DNA of 64,000 nt, taken from assembly GCA_013368315.1 (NCBI GenBank), contig JAACJM010000092.1:248001-312000 (forward strand). The letters are read 5' to 3'. The notes beneath the pieces were generated by a model. It was not told the DNA's origin, did no database searches, and saw nothing but the letters and a program-made list of their open reading frames with translations. Positions 44,626 to 54,612 of the stretch are shown piece by piece. The stretch comes from Tetrapyrgos nigripes (Eukaryota > Basidiomycota > Agaricomycetes > Agaricales > Campanellaceae). Every line of letters begins with the position of its first letter. Position 1 is the stretch's first letter. Made by a program: the position numbers and the translations under genes.

Positions 44626-45512
44626 GCACTGGAGTATCTCGACTGCGCCTTGATTCATTACGGGAGAAGTTCCAGGGGTGGAAATTTTCCCTATCGTAGA
44701 ATGCAAGAATAGAAGAAAAAAGAAATTCCTCGAACACAGCTTAGAAACCTGTAGCCCTCTGCAAGAATGAGATGGCAGAACATGATAGCCCTATTCTCGG
44801 ACTATCGCTACTTGTATAGTCGAGTTGGGTATTGAGGTTTGAGTGAAGGAAGGAAAACGCGTCTGGTGCTTTGGAAGCATGAGCAGAGCTGTAAATGGCA
44901 GTGTTCGGAGCGCTGAGTGGCGTGCGTCACACAGAACAGGGGTCACTACGAAAATGACATAAGTTATCCCGGCCATAAAGGGCCTCGTAACTGGGCAGTG
45001 TCAATTATGGGTGGTACACGAAATAGCTCTATACACAACAGAACAGCGAGCGGGTCTGATAACGATGCATTCTCTGGCGGTATGAATTATGTTTCTTCGT
45101 TTTTGACTAGTACCATTCATAAGTACAATCGTACTGGGATGTGTATGATACTACATCCAAAGCTCCCCATAGCCACACTCCACATACACACAACTATTCC
45201 TCCGCCTCCATCTTCAAGTGATGGCTTTTCACGATTGATGGGCCAATCAGTGCTCGAGGAAACTTCTATTATTGGGCTATGTCTCATGCCCACCATCATA
45301 AGACAAAACATCCATCCACGCGAGGCCAAGGCACACGCCACGGCTCACGGACAAAAGACATGGACACAGACAAAATAGACGAAGACCAAAGATAAAAGAC
45401 TCGGTGAAAGACGCACCATAATGTTCTGGAAGCTTTTGCATGTGAATTTGAACTATGCCCCAAAACTTCGAGTAGAACGGACGATCTGCCAAAAACGAAA
45501 CGACACGAAGGC
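44626..45512. other. No clear gene; possible minus-strand exon near 45490-45420
   Basis: Most of the stretch shows nothing. On the minus strand, DRPFYSKFWGIVQIHMQKLP at about 45490-45420 is protein-like and may continue the reading frame that begins at 45780, but the family is not recognised. Confidence 0.3.
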
Positions 45513-46595
45513 TTAGACGATGGCTTCCGACTGACCGAGTCTGGAGTCTACGAGTTTGTGTTGGAAGTCCACGAGGGATCGGGCGCCGGGGTCGTCTATG
45601 TAGTACGGCTTAGTTGCTTTGGTTTTACGTTGACTGTCACGAGACTGCGTAGATAGGGAGAAGATGATGGTTCTGACGTCGTACAAGCTCGGCTGGGAAG
45701 AAGCAGATGTATGGGGAGGAGCTTGAGGAGACGCCAAAGATGAGATTTGAAGCCATATATCGGTAGTACCGGTATCGACCTTCATATGTCTGTAACGCAG
45801 AAACGGTGAGGTTAGCATATGGTGGGTTAACACCAGTCTACTCACATGCCAAGGATACGTAGGACAATACTTGTTGACCGCCTTATCTGCATACTCTTGC
45901 ATAATGAAATGCCCTTTACGGTAGTTGGTATCGGGGACGGGGGGCCAGTGGCCTGCGCTGTATCACCAGTCAGCAAAAACACCCCCAAAACCCAACCAAC
46001 CACTCACTCATTCAAATGCCCACACCGAATCCCGGCATACCCCCACTCCAAACAACTCTGCTCATTCCTCTTGCTCCACTCAAAATCCATAGTCAAGAGC
46101 GGAGAGGATAGCTGCGGGGAGGGTAGAGTAGAGTTTTCGATAGGTGGTGTAGTCTGAGACGTTGCGGAGGTGACGGGAGGTTGATTTGAAGGGGGTTATG
46201 AGGAGGATGTCGGGGGCTTGTGGGAGGGTTTCGCCGAATCTAGGAGGGGGAAGAGGGTAAGCATAGCAAGTGGAAGGAAGAATGGTAGTACCTCGTCTTA
46301 ATCATCTTCAAAAACGCCCCGATATAGTTAAGCCTCGTAACGATACGTGCTTTTCTCGTCCAGGCATCGATGACGACGATGACTGGCCATGAGAATGCGA
46401 GAAAGTCTTCGAAGGTGTTGAAGAGATGGCCCCCGGAACGTTCGTACCTGCCAAACGAAGGATTTGGTGTGAGAAGGGGAGCAGAGAAGAGGAAAGGAAA
46501 CATACCAAAGCACGTTGTTGATTTGAAAGTAGCCGACATACGCAGAGTAGATGGAATGAAGATCATACTGGGTCAACAAGTGTGAAATCTGACAT
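45513..46595 (-). pseudogene. Truncated, rearranged copy of the Gfd2-like gene (copy 2)
   Basis: Homologous to exons 1-3 of the gene at 24599, on the minus strand: ATG at 46595, DLHSIYSAYVGYFQINNV, YERSGGHLFNTFEDFLAFSW, then SDYTTYRKLYSTLPAAILSAL, and GHWPPVPDTNYRKGHFIMQEY at about 45960-45890. A 10-nt deletion just after the start (AAAGGGTGGC missing) shifts the frame, and about 80 bp is deleted before the DFE motif. After exon 3 the sequence is unrelated to the parent (KVDTGTTDIWLQISS and a Ser/Lys-rich stretch at 45780-45513), so the fragment is joined to other coding-like DNA. Not functional as a Gfd2 homologue. Confidence 0.85.
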
Positions 46596-46689
46596 CCGAG
46601 TCGACCTTGTCAGTCTCCTACTCGTGTGAAGGTGGTGAGACAACTTACAAGTTTTTCGGTTGGGCTAGACCCTTGCTTAGTCTAAGTCT

Positions 46690-46745
46690 GCCATTCTGCA
46701 ACGTGGCGTTGTTTGGCAAGGTTCTTTGGGAGAAATAACGCGTTC
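46690..46745. repeat. Dispersed repeat block (inverted copy D)
   Basis: CTGCAACGTGGCGTTGTTTG-GCAAGGTTCTTTGGGAGAAATAACGCG is the reverse complement of the block at 24360-24430 and lies at the same relative position upstream of the Gfd2-like copy. Confidence 0.8.
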
Positions 46746-46768
46746 GGATTGTCAGTGCTCTGAGTCGT

Positions 46769-47212
46769 AGGTGGTGTAGTCTGTGGCTAACATTGCTGTC
46801 TTTCTTTCTTTATTGTATCCAATCTATCTATCTATCTATCTATTTTACACCGCGCCGGAAAAGGGTTCCGCACAAGTGCGGGTATTCTCCGTGGTCCCAT
46901 TGAGGAACAGCGGGTACTCTGTAGCCGCCGTGGGGGTGAGCTCCAGGCACTAGACCTGGGTAGACCTTCCACTTTGTCTACCGGACGACTTTATCTACAC
47001 TACAGGAATAATGAATAGCTCAAAAATTTCCAACGCCTGTTTTCCCGCTTCTCAATTGTCATCTCTGTCCTTCTACTTCTCTTTTCTAACTTCTTATCCA
47101 TCATCTTCATCGTCCGACTCCCCATCCAAACTCCTAATACTTCCTAAATCCTTCTTTCATTCTCATCGAGATAGTGAACACAGCAGCCCGGGGTTCGATT
47201 CCCCGCGTTGGA
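46769..47212 (+). pseudogene. tRNA-Glu pseudogene split by an insertion at the anticodon loop
   Basis: 5' half at about 46769-46804 (GTGGTGTAG..TGGCTAACATTGCTGTCTTTC) and 3' half at 47153-47212 (TCTTTCATTCTC...ACACAGCAGCCCGGGGTTCG-ATTCCCCGCGTTGGA). It is the homologue of the tRNA at 24122-24210 carried by the duplicated block. TCTTTC, spanning the anticodon, is present at both sides of the insertion (46799-46804, 47153-47158). The acceptor stem is also mutated, so no functional tRNA is expected. Confidence 0.85.
46805..47152. mobile_element. About 350-bp structured insertion inside tRNA-Glu
   Basis: Begins next to a TATC microsatellite (46822-46843) followed by a GC-rich segment with three consecutive perfect hairpins: CCGCAC-AA-GTGCGG (46868-46881), CCAGG-7nt-CCTGG (46943-46959) and GGTAGAC-10nt-GTCTACC (46959-46982). 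The rest (46985-47150) is pyrimidine-rich. With the 6-bp direct repeats and a simple-repeat tail it behaves like a small retroposon (tail on the minus strand), but class and activity are unknown. No ORF of note. Confidence 0.6.
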
Positions 47213-47462
47213 ATCATGTATGGACGTGTTCCTGTTTTGGCGCAATATTTTTATCAGCTTTCACCAATTTCAAAAAGTTCACAATATTGTCTATCCAATC
47301 AATAACTGATCCTGTTTCCTCGACTTCTATTGTTTACTTTGGGTACCATCAGTATCTCCTGAACTAAATCCAAGTTCTGCGGTCTCCGTCTCGGTAACCT
47401 CCGTCTCCCTGTTTAGGCACCACGGAATCACACATTTTATTATGTAAATCTCTTTCAACAGC

Positions 47463-47907
47463 AAGATGGCCGAAAGGTTGAGGCGTGTGACTCGGATAGC
47501 GAACTGGAGGGATAGTGCTGGTAGACATGTTTTTGTGGAAGGTGAGAATGTGTACTGTATCTAGGTCCCTAGGGAGTGGAGAGATAGTCTCGAGAACCAG
47601 ACTGACGATACACAGAGAGTCGTGTGTATGTGGAGAGTAGTACCCTGCAGGGGGCTGCCTTTGGAAATGGAGTTTCCTATCCTGGGTCGAATTTGAAATG
47701 GCGCTCCGCCTAGTTCCAGTCTTTTGGCTCCGAGACTCCGAGTCTCAACAGTCGACTTCCATCGTGGATAGGTAGATAGATATGTAGTGGCCAAGTAGTG
47801 GCTAACATTACTGTCTTTTATCTGTAAGGTCAGAGAAAGTTGTTCAACATGGCTGCCTGCCGAAATGGCATCGCGTCTGACTACGAATCAGGAGATTGCA
47901 TGATTCT
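47463..47907 (+). pseudogene. Cluster of tRNA-derived fragments
   Basis: Three pieces: 47463-47500 (GATGGCCGAAAGGTTGAGGC-GTGTGACTCGGATAGC, tRNA-like D and anticodon arms), 47758-47820 (tRNA-Glu 5' half with TCCATCGTGG, an AGGTAGATAGATA insertion and a duplicated GTAGTGGC) and 47857-47907 (CCGAAATGGCATCGCGTCTG-ACTACGAATCAGGAGATTGCA, tRNA-Arg(ACG)-like, T arm destroyed). None folds into a complete tRNA. At 47593-47632 ACCAGACTGACGATACACAG recurs at about 61708-61727. Confidence 0.6.
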
Positions 47908-48734
47908 TTCCCCTTGACCACCACCATCTCCGTTGCCGTCGATGTCCAGCTCAACGTTCCCGGCCTCTACCTCATATCTTATGGTGCGTAGTCTTCGCCG
48001 TCTTGATCCTGACATATTCTGTGTACAGATTGTAAACTCTCCCTTGACTGAACGACGTCCCCCAATCTGAGACACTGAGGCCCGGAGCCCAAACCAGCTC
48101 CCTACCTCAGTCTTTCCCAAATTCTCGTCATGCACCCTCAATCGTCATTTTCATCTCGTTCAGTCCTCACTACATTATCTTGGTCCCGCCAGGCTTACCA
48201 GCATCTTAGTCGACAACAACGCTATCCTCTCCAGTGACGCCGGCCTCGCGTTCGATCTGGTCTGCTTTTGGGTTAGCTCCGTTTGGGCAACAACAGTCTA
48301 GCACAAGTCTATGTAGCACGGCTGGACTGCAGGGGGGCGCATGCTCGTCCCTAGGACTTTCGCTTCCCCTTTTCTCCCCTTTTGTTTTCCTTCTCGTATT
48401 AATTTCGTGTGTGCTTCCTTGGTGCTCCCCCTTCTTTCCAGTTTTGATGGAATCCGAATGGCTTCTACTAGTGATTTTCGTAAACTTTGGGCCAGTTTTC
48501 GACGTTCGTACAATACACGTAGCGATAGTCTGATCCGAGACTAGGGTTATCATGTTCTGTCATATTCTTGCAGAATGTTGCAAGCCTGTAAGTGTCTTCT
48601 AATCCATTCTTGCATCCTACAATAGAGAAAAATTTCCAGCCCTGGAGCAATCCTCAGGGAGCTTAACCTGTGGCACAATCATCCAATCATTCACGATGTC
48701 GTGGTTCAACAGCTCATGAAGCAAGGCGCACGGC
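47908..48734. other. No supported gene
   Basis: ORFs on both strands (for example 48206-48553 minus) lack coding character. The boundary with the right arm of the inverted duplication is near 48735. Confidence 0.4.
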
Positions 48735-50390
48735 GTCCGGATACCCAATTCATTGGATAGCCCCAGCTCGCTCGCTTAAATAGAAGACAGCTTTGCGCAC
48801 GACCTTGAGTTAACCCTCATGGGACGACACAACTATCCAGACTTATACTCCCAGCAGCTCCTCTGTGAAGGGCACGGTTACCCTTTACTGGATCCCGAGC
48901 CTCATCTAATTGGTGAAGAACTACGTGCAGATTTTCGCAAAGCGTATGAAGAGGGCGTACGGGTCGGGGATCTGGGTCTGGTTGAGATATCTGGGAACTT
49001 CAAATTCATTTTCAATGTCTTCAAACCTGCAGACGATCCTATCAACACAGTTCATGGTGTTCCGCCTGATTTCCAGCCTCTACCCTACCATGACGATCGT
49101 TTCTCCTCCAGAAGCCTCTATCATAGGAAAAATGCGTCGGTGTGTAGCAAAAAGGCTCGGGCAGTGGTGCTTGGTACTAGTGGAGAAACCGTTTCGTGCG
49201 TATCTAACTTCATCTCCCTTTGCACTTCACTGATGCCACGATTATAGAACGCTTTTTGGTCCTGGACTTGATTTACAATTCCAGTTTGCCCAATCTGAAG
49301 GCGCTGCCCTGTTTCTCCCCGCTGGCGCTGATCGCATAAACTACAGCGCTTTCGCCACTATGCGCGAATACATCACGAAGAACGCTGTCTCGTGGTATCA
49401 ATTCGTCAATGAGCTTGATTTGGGCGCATATAACGGCTGTCTCTACCTCATAACCGGTTATGATAGGACATCTTGCTATCATAACCTAGCATTTTCGGGC
49501 TCTTCCTTCCAATCCTCTCTGACCTTCAAATTCTCCTCTGCTCTCATGCCCACCGGAAATGTAGGGCTGTCTCTGTCCTACAGCTCCGTGCCCAGCGATC
49601 ATTGTTGGCTCGGAGCATCTCAACCAACACATACGTTGAATAATCTGTCACCGTTTATCCGAGGCTTCAAAATCATGGTCAAGCCGAGTCTTCTATCCTC
49701 CTTGAAGCTCTCAATCCGCACCTGGGACCCCGCCACGGCGGAGTTATTATCCAAAACACGACAGGCGTGCTTGTTCCCAAACGAACGTTTCACACCGCCC
49801 GGCAGCTCACACTCAGATTCTTTTGGGTTCGATCCGCCTTCTGAAGCACCGACCCCATCTTCATCGGACCCGAGCGTCCGGTCCGAACCACTTCGGGAAC
49901 TTCCTCCGACAGCATCTGACTCGTCTATCAATGGAGACAGCGACTCTACCTCGCGGAGCTCAGGCTCAGGCTCTGGTTCGGAATTTGACTCGGACGTTCC
50001 AATCTACCAGGTACGAGTCTGGATTATATCTATCTACCTAGCTTACGATTGCCCTAATCGCACTTCCTAATGTCTTTTAATTCAGTTGTATCATCCTTCA
50101 GATATCATCAATGCTTACACGCTGGAAAAGGTCAAAGCCAACGACTTTTTGTATAGAGAACGTTCTTTAGGCTCACTCAAATTTTAGTGCCCAAACGTTC
50201 TCGTTGCTATCACGCATGACGATGAGTGGCTGGCGGTTCTGAAGGAGGTAGGCCCAAGGGTTCTTCAATGAATGGCGTCACTAACTTGTATCGATGCATT
50301 GCTAGACGGACCGCCAAATCCCTGACTCAACAACACTAATTACCCGAATGTTGCAGGAACATCCATTGAGATTTGAACAAGGTAAATCAT
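48735..50390 (+). repeat. Right arm of the large inverted duplication
   Basis: Inverted copy of 42862-44625. Outer end near 50390 (CCATTGAGATTTGAACAAGG), inner end near 48735 (GATAGCCCCAGCTCG). It lacks the MITE and so shows the pre-insertion sequence. Confidence 0.88.
48819..50187 (+). CDS. Agaricomycete hypothetical protein family, right-arm copy
   Basis: Exons 48819-49195, 49248-50010 and 50086-50187 join in frame (413 residues before TAG at 50185-50187). Domain pattern as in the left-arm copy: HNYPDLYSQQLL, GVRVGDLGLVEIS, FNVFKPADDPIN, GAALFLPAGAD, NAVSWYQFVNELDLGAYNG, FIRGFKIMVKPSLL, Ser-rich tail, LYHPSDIINAYTLEKVK. Compared with the left copy it has two extra T at about 50149, which would frameshift the product if the short segment before 50187 is spliced out. 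Downstream, VAITHDDEW (50200-50230) and DRQIPDSTTLITRMLQEHPL (50310-50370) look like the family's C terminus, implying one or two further exons to about 50385. Function unknown. Confidence 0.65.
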
Positions 50391-53300
50391 CCTCAATCAA
50401 ACTGATTGCCAAACTTGAAAGTCACTCACGAGACACTTCAGTTGAGGCCAGCCTTGCTAACACGGCGGAAGACTCGAATGACTCCCTTAACTTCACACAT
50501 GGCGACCCGCTGATAGCATCCCCCTGGCAGCAGCCCTTCGAGAGTAGCCGATCAGACGCCATGCAAGCAGCTCAACCTTCTGCGCCGTTCACTGCCACTA
50601 AACGGCCTCTGGAGGCCGACGCTACTTCTCTCAAAAGCAGTGCTAACCGCCCCCAAGACATATCTGATCAATATGGAGACTACTACGACGATATGTATTA
50701 CGATGACAATCGCTCAGACTATACCTACGAGCTCGACGACGGCGATTCAGCCAACCGCATAGAAGTAGGCTCAGCTCAGTTCGACGTTCAGTCCTATATC
50801 GAAGGTCCTGCCGTCCCAGGAACATGGGATACCTCGTCTGCCGGTGTCAGTAGTAGCTACCATGGTCGAAGGGCTAGCACGACATCCAGCAGCGCAAGTT
50901 CCAATGACTGGCGTCGTCTCCTTGGTCCAGTCAATCCTTCCACTACCGCCGTCTCTCCCGATTTCGCATCTACAAACTCGCTGGACCTGGATGACGAACA
51001 GCCTTATGATTTCTCTCCGCCATCATCAGTAGACCCAATGCTCGGGTTCAACCTCCCGTACATCATGAGAGATCTCTCATCCTCCTCTCTACCTGATTTT
51101 GTGTCTAAATCTACGACTCCGGAAAAGAAAAAAGTCCAGGAGTATACCCAGTATGCTGATCTATCCCAGCGCCGATCCTACTCGCAGACGCCTTCCCCGT
51201 ACCAAGCTCCTCCTCTTTCGCCTTTGTCTCCTACGCCTACAGAAGCCAAGCAACAAACCTTTCCCCTACTACCTGTAGTTCAGCAGTTGCAAGAATCGGG
51301 TGCGGCCTCTTTGCTTGGACGATCGCTTTCCATCCTGTCAGCTCAAACGACGGGTACTTTCGCTTTGGATGACTCTTTTACTAAAGGTTTGATGACATGG
51401 AGCGGAGAGGGATATGGATCTCTGAGAAGAGAGTGGGTTATGAAGAAGGACAAGGAGAGTAGCCAGTATCGGAACCCGAGCCAGAACTTTGGTCATGGCA
51501 AAAAAGTTTGGAAGGGACTATACCCAGGCGATAAAGAAGTATGGCACAACTACCTGTTAGGCAACTTTTCAGTCGCGAGGGAAGACATTTCGTCGGGTGA
51601 GTGTCGTATCTGTTTATTGTATCCCGTCCATGTCGTCCTCTCTTCATATATACTGCTCGTGCATGCAATACGACTGCATACATGCACGATGTCTAACCTT
51701 AGAAGCTTGATTACTTTGACCGTCATCTTTCACTCATCTACCTCCTGTCTGTCCAACAACCTTCTGACATTTACCAAACTAGGTACTTCATCCCGAACCA
51801 GCAATGCACATGAACAATCAGCGCAGACACAATCTCGTAATTCCCCCAACACCACGAAAGAAAGGGAAACTCCTAAAGACAGAAACCATATTCAACAAAG
51901 ACTGGTCGTCAGAAGGCTGAAAGAGCCAATACCGCATATCCAATCCACGGCGATCCATCCCACCCTATCCACATCCTCTTTCGCATTCTCCTCCGCGAAT
52001 CATTTTACGGCTGCATCAGAAAAACCCTCTGTTACTGCCATTGACCATCATTCCAGTCCCCCACATAATCGCAATACCGACCCTTCTGATGAGCGTGGAA
52101 ACCCTCACATCCAAGTCGCCGGTTCCTCCGATTCCGCGACAACAAAATTTGATCCACTTGTTTCAGTCGGTTCCGATACAACGTTGGTCGATCAAATCAG
52201 TCATACAGCTCCCACGCATACTACCAATGCCAATGCGACCAACAACAATATCCCTTCTACCTATGCCACTACCGCTGCCGCTACTACTGCTTCTGTTGCT
52301 ACTGCTGGTTTCACACAGTCCAACGCTCCTTCATCCACGAAGCGGAAATCAAAAACCAATTCAGATTCCCGTCATCCACCTGTGATTGTACATCGACATT
52401 CAAAAGTCACGGCGTTTTCGATTAGTCGGCATTATAGGTCTCATGCGACTGGAGGTTCAGGAGAAGGAGGAGTGGATAGTTCAGTGAAAGGAAACAGTCT
52501 TGGTATGAAACCGAAAGCAGATCTAGGCCCGGGTAATAACGATCCTAGTGTCAGAGGAAATGTTGCGCACAGAGATAGTGATGTTGATCGTAAGGGAGGG
52601 AGAGATAGAGATAGAGAGAAGGGGAGACGAAATAGAGAGAGAGGAACAACCACTTCGTCGAGTACAGGTGCAGGCAGTTCAGGTTCCAAACGCAGTCAGA
52701 TCGTGATGCTTGCGACGCGAGAGGTGCAGGAGCAGTTTTTTGATGCGCATTCGACAGCGAGAGATACGAAGAATTTATTGGTTGGTGCTGGGTTGGCGGT
52801 TGATAAGAGGAACATTAAGGAGAAGGAGAGAGAACGTGCTAAGGAGAAAGAGAGGTCCGAGAGAGAGAGATATGGCAAGAGGAAGATGAAGAGAAAGGAG
52901 AAGGACGGAGAGAAAGACAAGCAGTCCCCGAGAACTCATCCTTCAGCAGTGCCCAAACAGAAAAGTGAATCTGTCCTGGGTAGTAGAAGTGGAGGACGTG
53001 ATGATATTTCTGTTCCTGATCCTTACCCCGATGTGATGTCCGGGTTTGTTCCATTGTCTCACAAGAGTTCAAGTTCTGGGACGCCTCATCTTCCGTCGTC
53101 AGCCGTAGGAGCCCCAGCGATACCAGAAAGGCCGACTAGGCTTCTGGAAGTAGACACCGACAGGAAGGATACCCAGAGTATGTCGCATACAAAGTCAGAA
53201 TCGACACCTACTTCCCCTAGACATGATACACCGGAACAGCAGCACCAGCAGCGTCCAACAAGACCCCGACCGCATAGCCTTGGTCAACCTCAGCCCTCTC

Positions 53301-54445
53301 GTACTTCGCCTACGCAACTCCAAACCCAGCCAGAGAGCTCTGTACAGCGGGTGTCGCCATCGCAACAGACTGCACCGGGTCTATTGAAGAGGTTGTTAAA
53401 GGATAGCTCTAGTACACCCTCGTCTTCAGTTACTTCGTCTCGAGTGACTGGTACGACCACGAATAGTGTTACTGGTGTCAATAGTGCGATCAGCTCTTCA
53501 GCGAGTGGCTCTACTCATGCTGCTACGTCTCTAACAATTCCGAGTTTTCGTCATGAAGATGTCCACGTCCAGCGGCTCAAAATGCTCGATGATCTGGAAA
53601 CGTCCCTTGAGCACATTGGATTGTTACCTCCGATCCATGAACGTGAACGCAAGCAAAAGCTCAACAAGCCAGGAAGGCAGCGGTTGGATATTGTTGCGAG
53701 CAACTATAGCCATCATCTTCGAGAGAGCGTAGAGAAGGGAAAAGGATGGTCAGGTCAGAAGAAGATTGCGGAGGAACATGATGTGATTAGTTTCATTCCT
53801 CGGGATGCGTTGTTCATGATTCTTCCTCTATGGCCAGAAGAGACCGATTTTTATTCTCAGAGAAGGACTCCGTTTGTGTTACCCGAGATGTCGGAAGAAG
53901 AGAGGATGTATTTGCTGGTGTTTTTCAAGTCTACGAAGAAGGAGGAGGAGGCGATGGATACAGGAAGTCAGAGAGGGAAGGAAAAAGATCCTACTGTGGC
54001 GATAAACATGCTGTTATCTTCTTTCCATGTTGTGGCGCTCATCGTCTCTCATGAAGAGCTCCAGGGAATACGCGTTACGCTTCCGAAAGAAGGCTTGATT
54101 GTCACTGGGTCTCTAGAGGAGGCATACAAGGCTCGACCTTCAGCTCCACGCAACTACGGTCCTCCAACAGATTGCTTATTGGCGAATTGCAACTCGAGGG
54201 AGACAGGGTTAGAGTTTGATCCTGAAGCGTTGATACAGTTGGGTCTTTGTTCTGTAGTGAATCAAGCGTCGGGAGGTGAAGGTGGAGTAAATGACGATCC
54301 TCTTCCTCTGGGAAGGTTTTCGGAGGAGTTTGATACACAGAGATTGCGGTCCTCGGAAGTGAAGTTGACGCCGTTGGGGAGTGCGGTCATGGAGACGATT
54401 TGGTGCGGTAGTTTGGCTTTGATGAGCTTTGGAACTGGGTATTGA
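50348..54445 (+). CDS. Long low-complexity mushroom protein of unknown function
   Basis: Open frame of 1365 codons. The first codons (to about 50385) are the tail of the upstream family gene, so the true start is probably later, for example ATG 50561 (MQAAQPSAPF). A GTGAGT...CTAG intron at 51597-51782 (186 bp, no stop, multiple of three) probably should be removed, giving SSGTSSRTSN. Features: acidic Tyr/Asp stretch (GDYYDDMYYDDNRSDY), conserved-looking KKVWKGLYPGDKEVWHNY, HRHSKVTAFSI, VMLATREVQEQFFD, a Lys/Arg/Glu-rich helix (KEKERERAKEKERSERE), Ser/Thr/Pro-rich linkers, and a folded C-terminal part (from about 53580) with PRDALFMILPLWPEETD. No enzyme motif, signal peptide or membrane segment seen. 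Similar architecture is conserved across agaricomycetes; function unknown. Confidence 0.75.
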   Translation: MLQEHPLRFEQGKSSSIKLIAKLESHSRDTSVEASLANTAEDSNDSLNFTHGDPLIASPWQQPFESSRSDAMQAAQPSAPFTATKRPLEADATSLKSSANRPQDISDQYGDYYDDMYYDDNRSDYTYELDDGDSANRIEVGSAQFDVQSYIEGPAVPGTWDTSSAGVSSSYHGRRASTTSSSASSNDWRRLLGPVNPSTTAVSPDFASTNSLDLDDEQPYDFSPPSSVDPMLGFNLPYIMRDLSSSSLPDFVSKSTTPEKKKVQEYTQYADLSQRRSYSQTPSPYQAPPLSPLSPTPTEAKQQTFPLLPVVQQLQESGAASLLGRSLSILSAQTTGTFALDDSFTKGLMTWSGEGYGSLRREWVMKKDKESSQYRNPSQNFGHGKKVWKGLYPGDKEVWHNYLLGNFSVAREDISSGECRICLLYPVHVVLSSYILLVHAIRLHTCTMSNLRSLITLTVIFHSSTSCLSNNLLTFTKLGTSSRTSNAHEQSAQTQSRNSPNTTKERETPKDRNHIQQRLVVRRLKEPIPHIQSTAIHPTLSTSSFAFSSANHFTAASEKPSVTAIDHHSSPPHNRNTDPSDERGNPHIQVAGSSDSATTKFDPLVSVGSDTTLVDQISHTAPTHTTNANATNNNIPSTYATTAAATTASVATAGFTQSNAPSSTKRKSKTNSDSRHPPVIVHRHSKVTAFSISRHYRSHATGGSGEGGVDSSVKGNSLGMKPKADLGPGNNDPSVRGNVAHRDSDVDRKGGRDRDREKGRRNRERGTTTSSSTGAGSSGSKRSQIVMLATREVQEQFFDAHSTARDTKNLLVGAGLAVDKRNIKEKERERAKEKERSERERYGKRKMKRKEKDGEKDKQSPRTHPSAVPKQKSESVLGSRSGGRDDISVPDPYPDVMSGFVPLSHKSSSSGTPHLPSSAVGAPAIPERPTRLLEVDTDRKDTQSMSHTKSESTPTSPRHDTPEQQHQQRPTRPRPHSLGQPQPSRTSPTQLQTQPESSVQRVSPSQQTAPGLLKRLLKDSSSTPSSSVTSSRVTGTTTNSVTGVNSAISSSASGSTHAATSLTIPSFRHEDVHVQRLKMLDDLETSLEHIGLLPPIHERERKQKLNKPGRQRLDIVASNYSHHLRESVEKGKGWSGQKKIAEEHDVISFIPRDALFMILPLWPEETDFYSQRRTPFVLPEMSEEERMYLLVFFKSTKKEEEAMDTGSQRGKEKDPTVAINMLLSSFHVVALIVSHEELQGIRVTLPKEGLIVTGSLEEAYKARPSAPRNYGPPTDCLLANCNSRETGLEFDPEALIQLGLCSVVNQASGGEGGVNDDPLPLGRFSEEFDTQRLRSSEVKLTPLGSAVMETIWCGSLALMSFGTGY

Positions 54446-54612
54446 AGTATCTATTTAAAATTGTTGATATTGGACGGTTGGATGGATGAACGCAATGAAC
54501 TGCTACAATTCTAGTTTTTGTTTTTCTCTTTTGCATATTTTCTCGCTCTTGGCTGTCTTGAAAACCTGGAAAATCTGAGCCTGAGTCAGTGTGGGTCGAA
54601 TTTAAGCCCATA
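54446..54612. terminator. Convergent 3' intergenic segment
   Basis: A short spacer between the stop of the plus-strand gene (54445) and the presumed stop of the minus-strand gene (about 54603). It must hold both terminators; no distinct signal is asserted. Confidence 0.35.

Noticed and set aside
45513..45902. DTGTTDIWL in copy 2 of the Gfd2-like gene resembles the pepsin active-site DTGS/T motif
   Set aside because: The residues around it do not follow the A1 protease pattern (no flap Tyr, no second DTG/DSG), so I do not call an aspartic protease.
47857..47907. Functional tRNA-Arg(ACG)
   Set aside because: The anticodon arm is good, but the T arm and 3' acceptor strand are absent.
48206..48553. 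115-codon minus-strand ORF
   Set aside because: Biased Lys/Ser/Thr composition, overlapping ORFs on the other strand and no homology-like motif.
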